From positions 1 through 37,873 of the forward strand of contig JAUWJK010000004.1 in the NCBI GenBank assembly GCA_030607735.1: 37,873 nt of DNA. Reading direction: 5' to 3'. The translations under genes and the position numbers were made by a program. Under the pieces are notes generated by a model. The model was not told the origin of the DNA. It saw only the letters and a program-made list of their open reading frames with translations, and did no database searches. This stretch comes from Candidatus Bathyarchaeota archaeon. GTDB lineage: Archaea > Thermoproteota > Bathyarchaeia > Bathyarchaeales > Bathycorpusculaceae. Positions 27,450 through 35,792 of the stretch are shown piece after piece. Numbering within the stretch: position 1 is the stretch's first letter; every line of letters begins with the position of its first letter.

Positions 27450-28829
27450 ATGACTGACTTTTTTGATTTCATCAATGAACAAGACATGAGTTTGGTCACT
27501 GACTTTTATGAATTAACCATGTGCGCAAGTTATTTGGATAACGAGAAACTTGAACTAGCGACTTTTGACTTGTTAATACGCAATATGCCTAATAATCGGT
27601 CTTATTTCTTGTTTGCAGGTCTTGAGCAAGTTCTTTTATTCTTAAAAAATATTAGATTCACTGATAAAAATATTCGATACCTTAGAAAACAAGGATTTAG
27701 TACTAATTTTTTAGGTTATCTTCAAAATTTTAAATTTACAGGTGATGTTTGGGCTCTTCCAGAAGGAAGCATAGCTTTTCAGAATGAACCTCTTATTCGA
27801 ATTACAGCACCAATAATTGAAGCTCAAATAGTGGAAACTTTCCTTCTTAACACAGTTAACCTGCAAACCATGATTGCCACAAAAGCTTCTAGAATAGTTG
27901 AAGCAGCTAAAGGTAAGCCAGTTATAGAATTTGGTTTAAGACGAGAACATGGTCTGGACGCTGGTATGAAAGTTGCTCGTTGTAGTTTTATTGCAGGTTG
28001 TGAAGGAACATCTAATGTTTTAGCTGGGAAGCAATATGGTATTCCTCTATTTGGTACTATGGCTCACTCTTTTATTATGTCGTATGAAAAAGAAATAGAT
28101 GCTTTTCGTGCGTTTACAAAAACCTTTCCAAATAAAACTTCACTTCTGATTGACACTTATGACGAAATTGGAGGGATAAATAATGCTATTTTAATCGCTA
28201 AAGAACTTGAAAAGTTAGGACACAAACTGGGAGGGGTTAGATTGGATAGTGGTAATTTAGCGAAAACCAGCAAAAAAATTAGAAAATTGTTAGATAACAC
28301 TGATTTAGCTTATGTTAAGATATTTGCAAGTGGTGATTTGGACGAATTTAAAATTACTAAATTGAATGAGGAAAGAGCGGAAATTGATTTTTTTGGAGTT
28401 GGAACAAAATTAGGTACGTCTGCTGACAGGCCCTATTTGGATGTAATCTATAAACTGTGTGAGATTATGCACAATAAAGGTATTTTTTCACCCATAATGA
28501 AGCTTAGTGAAGCCAAAACAACTTTTCCAGGCAGAAAACAGGTGTACCGATTCAAAGATGGTTCTGGAAATTTTGCCTATGACATGATCGGTCTAGATGA
28601 AGAGAGCCTAACTGGTGAATCTTTACTCATTAAAGTAATGGAAAGGGGGGAATTAATCTATAATCTTCCTTCTATTACGAGAATACGCAATTACGCAAAA
28701 GCAAGCCTTCAGAAACTTCCAGCTAAATATAAACAAATTAATACTCCTCAAAAATATCCTGTAAAATTAAGTCAAAATTTAGAAACTCTAACAAGAAAGT
28801 TGCTTATAAAACTAGGAAAAAAAGGTTAA
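27450..28829 (+). CDS. pncB: Nicotinate phosphoribosyltransferase
   Basis: 459 residues. It converts nicotinate and PRPP to nicotinate mononucleotide for NAD salvage. The N-terminus (LVTDFYELTM), EFGLRREHG, GTMAHSFIMSYE (with the histidine that is phosphorylated in the family), LLIDTYDEIGG and GVRLDSGNL are all present. The last 60 residues are more variable and basic. ATG 27450 places TDFYELTM at the usual distance from the start. It is a single gene converging with the membrane-protein gene. Confidence 0.94.
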   Translation: MTDFFDFINEQDMSLVTDFYELTMCASYLDNEKLELATFDLLIRNMPNNRSYFLFAGLEQVLLFLKNIRFTDKNIRYLRKQGFSTNFLGYLQNFKFTGDVWALPEGSIAFQNEPLIRITAPIIEAQIVETFLLNTVNLQTMIATKASRIVEAAKGKPVIEFGLRREHGLDAGMKVARCSFIAGCEGTSNVLAGKQYGIPLFGTMAHSFIMSYEKEIDAFRAFTKTFPNKTSLLIDTYDEIGGINNAILIAKELEKLGHKLGGVRLDSGNLAKTSKKIRKLLDNTDLAYVKIFASGDLDEFKITKLNEERAEIDFFGVGTKLGTSADRPYLDVIYKLCEIMHNKGIFSPIMKLSEAKTTFPGRKQVYRFKDGSGNFAYDMIGLDEESLTGESLLIKVMERGELIYNLPSITRIRNYAKASLQKLPAKYKQINTPQKYPVKLSQNLETLTRKLLIKLGKKG

Positions 28830-28838
28830 CTCAAAGAA

Positions 28839-29378
28839 TTAGGTTATAATCCAGATCAGTAAATTAATAAATGCAACTTCTAGAACTGAAGCGATAAAAA
28901 ATACTCCATATACGCCAACAAGACTTTTTATTGAAAGCATCCTATTCAAAGTATTTTTAATAGCCAAATAAATTCCATAACCCTCAACAATTCCAATTGG
29001 CATACTAATTAACAGAATCATTGGCAAAAACTCAAGGTTTACTCTGCCGACAATTAAAGTTGCACCGCGAAGAATGCTAATAAAAACTATAATACAAGCG
29101 AAAATAAATGCAAAAGTCTTTGGATGAGTTACTATAATATCTGAATATTTCTCTCTCTTGAAAAAATCAAGGAAAACAAGTCTGACATAGAAAGACATAC
29201 CCAATACAATTAATGATACAACCAACCCATTATGAACAAACAACATAATAATAGCCAATAAATTATTTTGAAGAATTTCACCGAGAACTCCGAAGAAAAA
29301 AGTATTTTCTAAATATGCTAATGCCAAAAAAGCTACAAAAGCTAATCCTAATAATGCTGTATTTCTTTTGCTGTACAA
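28839..29378 (-). CDS. Membrane protein, possibly SpoIIM-like
   Basis: 179 residues with about five hydrophobic helices: near 8-30, 40-70, 88-108, 115-135 and 150-178. The order NNLLAIIMLFVHNG, MPIGIVEGYGIYLA and ASVLEVAFINLLIW recalls the SpoIIM/DUF95 family, in which a late Glu lies inside the membrane, but the match is weak and the function unknown. Start is TTG 29378 with GGAG eight bases upstream; the ATG at 29385 is out of frame. A TATA-like TTTTATGG lies about 45 bases upstream. Confidence 0.6.
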   Translation of the reverse strand: MYSKRNTALLGLAFVAFLALAYLENTFFFGVLGEILQNNLLAIIMLFVHNGLVVSLIVLGMSFYVRLVFLDFFKREKYSDIIVTHPKTFAFIFACIIVFISILRGATLIVGRVNLEFLPMILLISMPIGIVEGYGIYLAIKNTLNRMLSIKSLVGVYGVFFIASVLEVAFINLLIWIIT

Positions 29379-29593
29379 ATTTCATTCTCCAAGCATAGAG
29401 CAACTGTTCAGATAAAAAGACCATAAAAGTTTTGTGAACTCAATATTTTGAATAGACTTCAATAGCTAATTTTTTTCAACTTTTTTGTGCTATAATTTTA
29501 AATAAACTCGTTATTCATCCAAAAAACAGAATTGGCAAAGACTTAATAATCTTCTATAGGAAGCATATTTGCTATCAAAAAGGGGATTATATA

Positions 29594-30793
29594 ATGCAAA
29601 ATAACCCGGCTATAGTTTCTGTTGGTCGAACAAAATTTGGAGAGCATTATGGAAAAAAGCCCGAGAAACTTATGGAAGAGGCTTGGTTAGTGGCATCAAA
29701 TGAGTGCAACTTGGAACGAAAAAATCTGGAAGCGTGTTATCTTTCAGATTGTTTTCTCCCTATTACTAACAAACTAGGTTTAGAGGAAGGCTTTTTATCC
29801 GAACTTACTCAACTTCATGTTCCCATGGAGGTTACAAGTTCTGTTAGTGCTGCTTTGTTAGCTGCATGCAATGCAATCAAAGCAGGAACCTATGACACTG
29901 TTTTAGTTGGTGGAATAGAGAAGATGACTGATAGATGGGATAAAATCCGTGATGATCTTATGCTTCTAGAGGATCCTTGGAGTTATTATGCTGGTTGTAC
30001 ACCTGAGGCAAATCATGAACTCATGCTAAGGGCTTACATGAAAAAGTATCGAATAACTGGGGACGATGTAGAAAAACTAAATCTTGCTCTGGCAAAAGTG
30101 TCAGTTAAAAATCATGCTCATGCACTAAAAAACAAGTTTGCTCAATTTCACCGAAGAATAACGATAAAACAGGTTTTAAGTGCAAGGAAAAACGCTGGAA
30201 AACCATTAGGGTTGTATGATTTTGCACCAATATCTGATGGCGCTTCAGCATTAATACTTACTAGTGCAAATCTTGCGAAAAAAATGACTGATCATCCCAT
30301 TTATGTTTTGGGTGGTTCGTCCGCTACAGATTTTCTAACTTTTCCTTCTAGAGAAGACCTTACCGGTTTTTCTGCTACCCGAAATGCGATGAGAAAAGCT
30401 TTGAAGATGGCTAATCTTTCCCCCTTAGATATACAGTTAGCTGAAGTATATGACCAATCTACGGTTATGGAGCTCATTTCACTTGAAGACTTAGGGCTTT
30501 GTGAAAAAGGAACTGCTTGGTCATGTATACGTGGAAGCTGTGAAGATTACGATGGATACTATGAATCACGAGGAAAAAAAATATTTGTAAACATGAATGG
30601 GGGTCTAAAAGCAGATGGCAATCCTATAGGCGCAACAGGTGGCGCACAAATTTTTGAAATGTTTAAACAATTAAGAAATGAAGCTGATGAAAGCCAAGTG
30701 TTATTAAATGAGAATCCACCAAAAATTGGGTGCATTCAAGAACTTGAAGGCTTTGGCACTAAAGCGTATATTACCATTTTAGGAGACAAATAA
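29594..30793 (+). CDS. Thiolase-like protein without the catalytic residues
   Basis: 399 residues with the full thiolase fold of the archaeal acetoacetyl-CoA thiolase/SCP-x type: VGRTKFGEHYG, VKNHAHALKNKFAQF, APISDGASALIL, GLCEKG and GGLKADGNPIGATGG. Catalytic positions are changed. Where the family has ACASG with the acyl-accepting Cys there is TSSVSAA (81-87, no Cys). EVHD is EVYD (Tyr286). GHPxGATG is GNPIGATG (Asn343). It probably cannot form the usual acyl-enzyme. It is one base ahead of the DUF35-HMG-CoA synthase fusion, so it may be a scaffold partner or carry another chemistry. Translation starts at ATG after GGGGA. Confidence 0.88.
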   Translation: MQNNPAIVSVGRTKFGEHYGKKPEKLMEEAWLVASNECNLERKNLEACYLSDCFLPITNKLGLEEGFLSELTQLHVPMEVTSSVSAALLAACNAIKAGTYDTVLVGGIEKMTDRWDKIRDDLMLLEDPWSYYAGCTPEANHELMLRAYMKKYRITGDDVEKLNLALAKVSVKNHAHALKNKFAQFHRRITIKQVLSARKNAGKPLGLYDFAPISDGASALILTSANLAKKMTDHPIYVLGGSSATDFLTFPSREDLTGFSATRNAMRKALKMANLSPLDIQLAEVYDQSTVMELISLEDLGLCEKGTAWSCIRGSCEDYDGYYESRGKKIFVNMNGGLKADGNPIGATGGAQIFEMFKQLRNEADESQVLLNENPPKIGCIQELEGFGTKAYITILGDK

Positions 30794-30794
30794 A

Positions 30795-32303
30795 TTGAGT
30801 AGCGAACCTATTGAAAGAAGAGTTTCTTATATTGGAGATTGTTTAAGAGCCTGTCAATGTGGTATTTGTGGAAAAGAATACTTCGAAGTTAGAGACTATT
30901 GTGGTATTTGTGGAAGAAAAAGTTTAGGAAAAATGCGTAACATTTCCTTATTCTATGATAAAGGTAAACTTGAGCTATGCACTCTGATAACTGAACCTAC
31001 AAACAAATTTAGAAAATTAGGTAGTTATATCTATGGAATAGTATCGTTTCATAATGGAAAAATCAAAGTTCCTGGAAGAATAACCGACCAAATCCTAAAA
31101 AAAGATGAAATTGTTGATTTTTCAAAAATTGAAGGTCGTGAAGTTATTCCAAGGTTTCGGAGGCGTTATTCTGTAGGTGCTAGCGAGGTTATACCGACAA
31201 TTTCTTTAGCTTTTACTTTAGCTGATGAATATTATCCGTATCAAGAATACAAAATAATTGCTCCCAGTAAAGAATACAAGCTTCCAGGAATTGTTGGGTA
31301 TGGTGTTTATACTTCCAGGTTTAGGATCAAAGAAAATCGTATTGAACGTGCTGTTCCATTTATTGATGAGGACTCAATAACTGCAGCGGTTGAAGCGGGT
31401 AAGTTTGCTTTGATACACTCAGCAATTGATAGTGCATCTATAGGCAAAGTCTATGTAGGTTCTGAATCAAATCCTTATTCTGTTAAACCAATAGCATCAA
31501 AGGTTGCACAAGTCCTAAGGTTAGGCGAAGAAGTAGAGGATATGCAAGCTGTTGATGCTGTAGACACTGAATTTGCATGCAAAGCGGCTTCAAGCATGTT
31601 TAAAGATGCTGCTTCACTTGTTAATTATCCAGAATCTGGTATACAATATACCATGGTTATTGGTGCTGATAATTCTCAAGCTGCCCCTAGAGGTTGTCCG
31701 GGAGGCGAACTTGATGCTTTTGTTGGTTTTGGAGGAGCTGCCTATATTTTTGGGAAAGCTGATGTCATCGCTGAAATTGAAGGTTGGTACTCCGTTACTT
31801 CTGATACGCCTGATTTTTGGAGAAGAGATGGTCAACCTTTTCCTTTGCATGGAGGTCGTTTTACTGGTGATCCAGCTTATTTTAAACATGTAAAAAAAGC
31901 TACCACAAAACTTATGGAAAAATTCAATCTCAAACCAGAAGATATTGACTATTTTGTTACACATCAGCCTAATCCTAGTTTTCCAGTTAAGGTTGCAAAA
32001 CAGCTTGGTTTTAAAGAAGATCAATACTCAATCTCGCTTCAGGTGAACAAATTTGGGAATACTTATTCTGGATGTTCGCTTATAGGTTTGGCTGCGGTTT
32101 TAGATGTAGCTCAGCCGGACAATCGAATTCTTGTGACTAGTTATGGTTCAGGTGCAGGAAGCGATTCGTATTTGCTTAGAACCACTAACCAACTTGTAGA
32201 AAAAAGAAAACGTCAAAAGATAAACATAAAATCCCAAACAGAAAATCCGTTTATTGAGTTTGTTGATTACACAACTTATCGTCGACTTAAGTTGGGAATG
32301 TAA
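30795..32303 (+). CDS. DUF35 (Zn-ribbon/OB-fold) fused to HMG-CoA synthase-like domain
   Basis: 502 residues. Residues 20-40 form a rubredoxin-like zinc ribbon (C22, C25, C36, C39). About 45-130 fits the DUF35 OB fold. From about 164 (PGIVGYGVYTSRFRI) the protein matches archaeal HMG-CoA synthase: VGSESNPYSVKP, EFACKAASS with the acyl-accepting Cys262, SDTPDFWRRDGQPFP, HGGRFTG, HQPN (His390), GNTYSG and SYGSGAGSD. A stretch near 180 is about 14 residues shorter than in typical enzymes. In methanogens thiolase, HMG-CoA synthase and DUF35 are separate chains of one complex; here two are fused. Start is TTG with AGGAG ten bases upstream; the gap to the thiolase is one base. Confidence 0.9.
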   Translation: MSSEPIERRVSYIGDCLRACQCGICGKEYFEVRDYCGICGRKSLGKMRNISLFYDKGKLELCTLITEPTNKFRKLGSYIYGIVSFHNGKIKVPGRITDQILKKDEIVDFSKIEGREVIPRFRRRYSVGASEVIPTISLAFTLADEYYPYQEYKIIAPSKEYKLPGIVGYGVYTSRFRIKENRIERAVPFIDEDSITAAVEAGKFALIHSAIDSASIGKVYVGSESNPYSVKPIASKVAQVLRLGEEVEDMQAVDAVDTEFACKAASSMFKDAASLVNYPESGIQYTMVIGADNSQAAPRGCPGGELDAFVGFGGAAYIFGKADVIAEIEGWYSVTSDTPDFWRRDGQPFPLHGGRFTGDPAYFKHVKKATTKLMEKFNLKPEDIDYFVTHQPNPSFPVKVAKQLGFKEDQYSISLQVNKFGNTYSGCSLIGLAAVLDVAQPDNRILVTSYGSGAGSDSYLLRTTNQLVEKRKRQKINIKSQTENPFIEFVDYTTYRRLKLGM

Positions 32304-32309
32304 CAAACA

Positions 32310-32317
32310 TTTAATAA
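32310..32317 (+). promoter_or_regulatory. TATA box of the Yip1-like gene
   Basis: TTTAATAA directly after the HMG-CoA synthase stop; initiation near 32340 would start the transcript about four bases before TTG 32344. Confidence 0.45.
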
Positions 32318-32343
32318 ACTCAACTGCGGAAGAGCTAACTGAG

Positions 32344-33528
32344 TTGTCGGTCTTGGCAGTTAAAGAAGTACTTGGAGATATTCTTAGAGTTTTATATGCT
32401 CCTCGTAAGGTGTTCAAGGATGTAATTAAAAATCCTGGCTACTTGGGTCCAGTAATATTATTAATTATTTTCGTGTTAGCTCAAGTTGGGTCTTCTTACT
32501 TAGTTGCTTCAAGATCATATATTGAACAGACTAATCCTTTGGGTGATGTTGGTGATAGTTGGACAGCTAATGCGTTAAATTGGGAAGCAACTTCTGGCGT
32601 TGTTATTAGCAACAATACTGTTGATTTCATAAACAGTACATTGTATTATGGAGTTACCAGCATAGAATTTGTGGCTTCTGATTTACAGTCAATTAGTATG
32701 GGATTACCTGATTTTGGTGATTCTGTGAATTGTGGACCAGAAGGATTCAATAACGTTTCTTTGAGAGTGAAGATTATTTCTCCTGATTCTAATCCTGAGT
32801 CTGCATATTTAGTTTTATCTTCTTTAGATGAATCTAGTTTTGTTTATGACATAACTAACGAATTTAAAAACAACAATGATATTTGGACTAATTTGACTCT
32901 ACCCGTTGGTTTTGGAGATTGGACTGACATTGGGAATACAGCTGTTTGGGAAAATATAACTGGTTTAAACCTTGAATTTAGTTGGTCTGTTAACTCGACT
33001 GTAAATATGCTTGTTGATGGTCTCTTCTTTAGAGGTGATTTTAGAGGGCCTCTTGAATTATATGGTGTTTCTTATTTTGCTTCATCAGCAATTAATGCTG
33101 TTGCTCCATTTCTTTTTGAATGGCTTTTGTTAAGTGGTTTTATGTACTTGCTAATAAAAGGCTTAAAAAGTGAAAGCGAAGTGGTGTGGAGAACTTTAAT
33201 GGTTGCTGTTGGATACGCATTAGTTACAATAGTTATTCAAGCTCTACTATTGATGTTAGTGTATACTTCTTTACCTGACATTTATTATCCATTGGAAGTT
33301 CTTGCAGGTACTTCTGGAGAATTTCAAGTTGCCTACCAGGTTATTTTAGATAAAATTGCGTTTGTATCTAACGTTGGTAGCATAATACAAGTGGGTGTAT
33401 ACGTTTGGATAGTTGCCTTAGGGACATTTATTACTAACACAATGACTGACTTAGGTTGGCTGAAAAGTCTTTTGGTATCAGGAGTTAGTTTACTGTTAAC
33501 TGTGATTGTTCTAGGTTTTCTGCTTTAA
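32344..33528 (+). CDS. Yip1-like membrane protein with large external domain
   Basis: About 394 residues. The N-terminus (LGDILRVLYAPRKVFKDVIKNPGYLGP) resembles the start of Yip1-domain proteins. One membrane helix follows. A non-membrane domain of roughly 190 residues comes next, rich in Asn-X-Ser/Thr (NNT, NST, NVS, NLT, NIT), with a beta-rich look that recalls carbohydrate-binding modules. Four hydrophobic segments close the protein. The external domain inserted in a Yip1 fold is unusual. The start is not certain: TTG 32344 fits a leaderless transcript, while the longer frame begins inside the previous gene. Confidence 0.7.
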   Translation: MSVLAVKEVLGDILRVLYAPRKVFKDVIKNPGYLGPVILLIIFVLAQVGSSYLVASRSYIEQTNPLGDVGDSWTANALNWEATSGVVISNNTVDFINSTLYYGVTSIEFVASDLQSISMGLPDFGDSVNCGPEGFNNVSLRVKIISPDSNPESAYLVLSSLDESSFVYDITNEFKNNNDIWTNLTLPVGFGDWTDIGNTAVWENITGLNLEFSWSVNSTVNMLVDGLFFRGDFRGPLELYGVSYFASSAINAVAPFLFEWLLLSGFMYLLIKGLKSESEVVWRTLMVAVGYALVTIVIQALLLMLVYTSLPDIYYPLEVLAGTSGEFQVAYQVILDKIAFVSNVGSIIQVGVYVWIVALGTFITNTMTDLGWLKSLLVSGVSLLLTVIVLGFLL

Positions 33529-33532
33529 TTTA

Positions 33533-33577
33533 GGTTGGACATTAATCGTCCACCATAAGCACATTTTTTTTGTTTTT
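33533..33577 (+). terminator. Hairpin plus T-run terminator
   Basis: GGTTGGAC pairs with GTCCACC (one bulged T) at 33533-33554, and runs of eight and six T follow at about 33564-33578. It resembles an intrinsic terminator for the Yip1-like gene. Confidence 0.55.
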
Positions 33578-33633
33578 TGAAAGTTGAAAATCACATTTTT
33601 GCAATAAGCTCTCTATTCTGAACGGTTAGCAAG

Positions 33634-33642
33634 ATTTATATG
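33634..33642 (+). promoter_or_regulatory. TATA box of the OB-fold gene
   Basis: ATTTATATG; initiation near 33664 gives a leader of about 38 bases that contains the palindrome at 33683-33698. Confidence 0.6.
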
Positions 33643-33682
33643 GCTGAATGGTCCCTTTTGGAATTGCAAATTAACTTCTTTT

Positions 33683-33698
33683 GAGACAATTTTGTCTC
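33683..33698 (+). promoter_or_regulatory. Perfect palindrome in the leader of the OB-fold gene
   Basis: GAGACAA-TT-TTGTCTC, three bases before ATG 33702. In RNA it would be a tight hairpin covering the ribosome-binding region; in DNA it could be an operator. A control site for its own OB-fold product is an attractive guess. Confidence 0.45.
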
Positions 33699-33701
33699 GA
33701 G

Positions 33702-34022
33702 ATGAGAAATACGATTAGGAGATTTAAAAACTTGAAAATTAGTGAATTAAGGAATGGAATGAAAAGAATTAGTGTAGAAGCAAAAGTAGTTGAAAAAGGT
33801 GAACCTCGACAAGTTAACTCCAGATATAAAGATGAAACGTACACAATATCTGATGTTATGGTTGCAGACGAATCTGGAAGCATAAAACTTACACTGTGGA
33901 ACGAGCAAATAGATCAGGTAGAAGTAAACAATACTGTCAAGATTGAAAATGGCTATATAACAAGCTTTAGAGGCGAAATCCAACTCAATGTTGGAAAATA
34001 TGGAACTATGACTGTGGAGTAA
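33702..34022 (+). CDS. Single-stranded DNA-binding OB-fold protein (RPA/SSB-like)
   Basis: 106 residues, essentially one OB fold. LKISELRNGMKRISVEAKVVEKGEPRQV, then SDVMVADESGSIKLTLWNEQID and NGYITSFRGEIQLNVGKYGTM match the archaeal single-OB SSB type of Crenarchaeota and related groups. It lacks the acidic C-terminal tail of Sulfolobus SSB. It probably binds nucleic acid. I use ATG 33702; TTG 33681 and ATG 33759 are alternatives. It is a single-gene unit with its own TATA box and a palindrome before the start. Confidence 0.85.
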   Translation: MRNTIRRFKNLKISELRNGMKRISVEAKVVEKGEPRQVNSRYKDETYTISDVMVADESGSIKLTLWNEQIDQVEVNNTVKIENGYITSFRGEIQLNVGKYGTMTVE

Positions 34023-34126
34023 TCCTCTCACTTAGAAAATCTTTTTTTGTATTTATCTTTCTATTTATTTTTATTTCTATTGATATTTTTAAATGTCGAT
34101 TAAAAAAAGAAAGATGTTTTTGTCAA

Positions 34127-34783
34127 ATGGTTACTAAAAAATTGAAAGTAAAAGGTATTTTATTCGATTTAGACGGTACTTTGGTTGATTCAAAGCCTGC
34201 TTATTTGGAAGCTGCCCGAATTACCTTTAAAAAACTAGGACTAAATCCATTAACAGATGCAGCTGCTATTGAAATACCCAGACGACTTGAGCAAAAATTA
34301 CCTCTAAATCTGAATATTGAAAATAACCTATCTACTTTCTTAGAGATATATTTCAATTCTTTTTACTCAATTTCAGGATCAGAAACTAAACTCATATCAA
34401 ATGTTCCAAAAACATTAAACTCTCTCTCAAAAAAAATGAGCCTCTCTTTGGTAACCATGCGCTCAACTCCAAAAAAATCTCTCATTAAAGAATTGGAAAA
34501 AATTAACATAGCAGAATATTTTGATATAATAGTGACAGCGTTAGATACTTGTAAACCCAAACCATCTCCTGAGGCTTTGTTAAAATGTGTAGCAGCTATG
34601 AATCTTGACGTAAGTGATTGTATTATTGTAGGTGACTCAGTTAATGATATGAGGGCTGGTAGAGCTGCAAATGTAAGGACTGTTGCAGTTTTGTCTGGAA
34701 TTTTTTCTCTTCAAGAACTAGCTAAAGAAAAACCTAATCTAATCTTGCCAAACATCACTTTTCTTCCTGATTTTATTGAATAA
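34127..34783 (+). CDS. HAD-family phosphatase (phosphoglycolate phosphatase-like)
   Basis: 218 residues with all four HAD motifs: FDLDGTLVDS (nucleophile Asp near residue 14), SLVTMRS as motif II, Lys in CKPKPS as motif III, and IIVGDSVNDM as motif IV. A helical cap follows motif I, as in phosphoglycolate phosphatase and beta-phosphoglucomutase relatives. The substrate cannot be told. A TATA-like TTTTTAAA at 34086-34093 puts the transcript start about ten bases before the ATG. Confidence 0.9.
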   Translation: MVTKKLKVKGILFDLDGTLVDSKPAYLEAARITFKKLGLNPLTDAAAIEIPRRLEQKLPLNLNIENNLSTFLEIYFNSFYSISGSETKLISNVPKTLNSLSKKMSLSLVTMRSTPKKSLIKELEKINIAEYFDIIVTALDTCKPKPSPEALLKCVAAMNLDVSDCIIVGDSVNDMRAGRAANVRTVAVLSGIFSLQELAKEKPNLILPNITFLPDFIE

Positions 34784-34825
34784 TTCTTTTTCCTAATATA
34801 TCTGAGAGTGAAATATTGCTAAAAC

Positions 34826-35530
34826 TTGCCTAAAGCAGTTATATGCCGTAAGAAAATAAAGCTTATTAAAACCTCTGTACTAAATGAATGTGGAGAGGGC
34901 TTTAGGAGCGGATATTTCATGAATTTCCTAGAGATTATGTTAGGAGAAAAACTTAGAGACGAAGATTCAGCGTTGGAAATTAGAGGATCAGATCGTAAAG
35001 TTCTACAAGTTGCTTGTCAAGACTTTACAAATTTTCTTAAATACCACTGGGATTTGATAGGGAGGGAAGCTAGCGAATGCGATTTGGTAGAGAAACTTGA
35101 AAAACTCTATAAGGAAGATCCTGATGAACTAGAAGAGTTCTTGTCGGTTTGGATTGGTGTTTGGCTCAAGAAATGGAAACAACGTGTTAAACTGCTAATA
35201 GGATCTCAAAACTCTAGCAAATGGAATAAAGCTTCAAAAAACATTCATGATGCAGATTCAATTTGGAAAAAAATTGAGCGAAAAAAGGAAATGCAGGAAA
35301 TTGTGGTTTCAACTCTAATAAAAAATGGAGAGATATGTGGAACTGAAATCCTCTCTGAGAATCTTTTAAAAATGGCTCTTGGAGAAAAAAGCATGGAATC
35401 CCTTGATGACAAAGAACGAGTTTTTACTGCTGTAAATAACACTCTAAGGAAAGCCAGAGATATGGCTCAAAGCAGAGGTCCACTTATTTTTGTCAAAATT
35501 GATAAAGGATATTACGGTACAAGAAACTAA
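34826..35530 (+). CDS. Hypothetical protein (234 aa), probable DNA- or RNA-associated
   Basis: I do not recognise a family. The sequence is mainly helical and charged, with an acidic middle (EKLYKEDPDELEEF) and a conserved-looking tryptophan set (WIGVWLKKWKQR). The C-terminal 75 residues look like a winged helix: EIVVSTLIKNGEICGTEILSENLLK, followed by a helix with NNTLRKARDMAQSRG and a wing ending in FVKIDKGYYGT. The start is TTG 34826, and a TATA box at 34792-34801 would begin the transcript about three bases earlier, so the mRNA would be leaderless. ATG 34919 is a later option. Confidence 0.65.
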   Translation: MPKAVICRKKIKLIKTSVLNECGEGFRSGYFMNFLEIMLGEKLRDEDSALEIRGSDRKVLQVACQDFTNFLKYHWDLIGREASECDLVEKLEKLYKEDPDELEEFLSVWIGVWLKKWKQRVKLLIGSQNSSKWNKASKNIHDADSIWKKIERKKEMQEIVVSTLIKNGEICGTEILSENLLKMALGEKSMESLDDKERVFTAVNNTLRKARDMAQSRGPLIFVKIDKGYYGTRN

Positions 35531-35598
35531 GTGCTAACCTTTTTATTTTTAATATCAATTAGAAGAAAAAAAATAAAATTTTGTTAAGATAATGTTGA

Positions 35599-35787
35599 CT
35601 ATGCTATTCTTTGTCTTTGAATAGTCTTAGTTTGCCAACTGTATTTTCTTATTGTTGAAGTTTCTCCAAAACCACAGGCTGCACATCTCTTTTTGCGTAC
35701 ATGATAAGCGCGTCTTCCACATCTCCTACAACGTATATGAACAACTTTACCTGAATGTTTGCCAAAAGCTGGTGTTCCACTTCCCAT
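35599..35787 (-). CDS. rpl37e: 50S ribosomal protein L37e (eL37)
   Basis: 62 residues from MGSGTPAFGKHSGK. The zinc ribbon (HIRCRRCGRRAYHVRKKRCAACGFG) and the basic C-terminus (KYSWQTKTIQRQR) are diagnostic. ATG 35787 follows GGTGAG, which overlaps the end of the LSm gene; the pair LSm-L37e is a common archaeal order. Confidence 0.97.
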   Translation of the reverse strand: MGSGTPAFGKHSGKVVHIRCRRCGRRAYHVRKKRCAACGFGETSTIRKYSWQTKTIQRQRIA

Positions 35788-35792
35788 GATAC

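Noticed and set aside
31573-31893. 106-codon ORF inside the DUF35-HMG-CoA synthase gene, and a 136-codon ORF opposite to it
   Set aside because: Shadows of a gene with clear motifs in the chosen frame.
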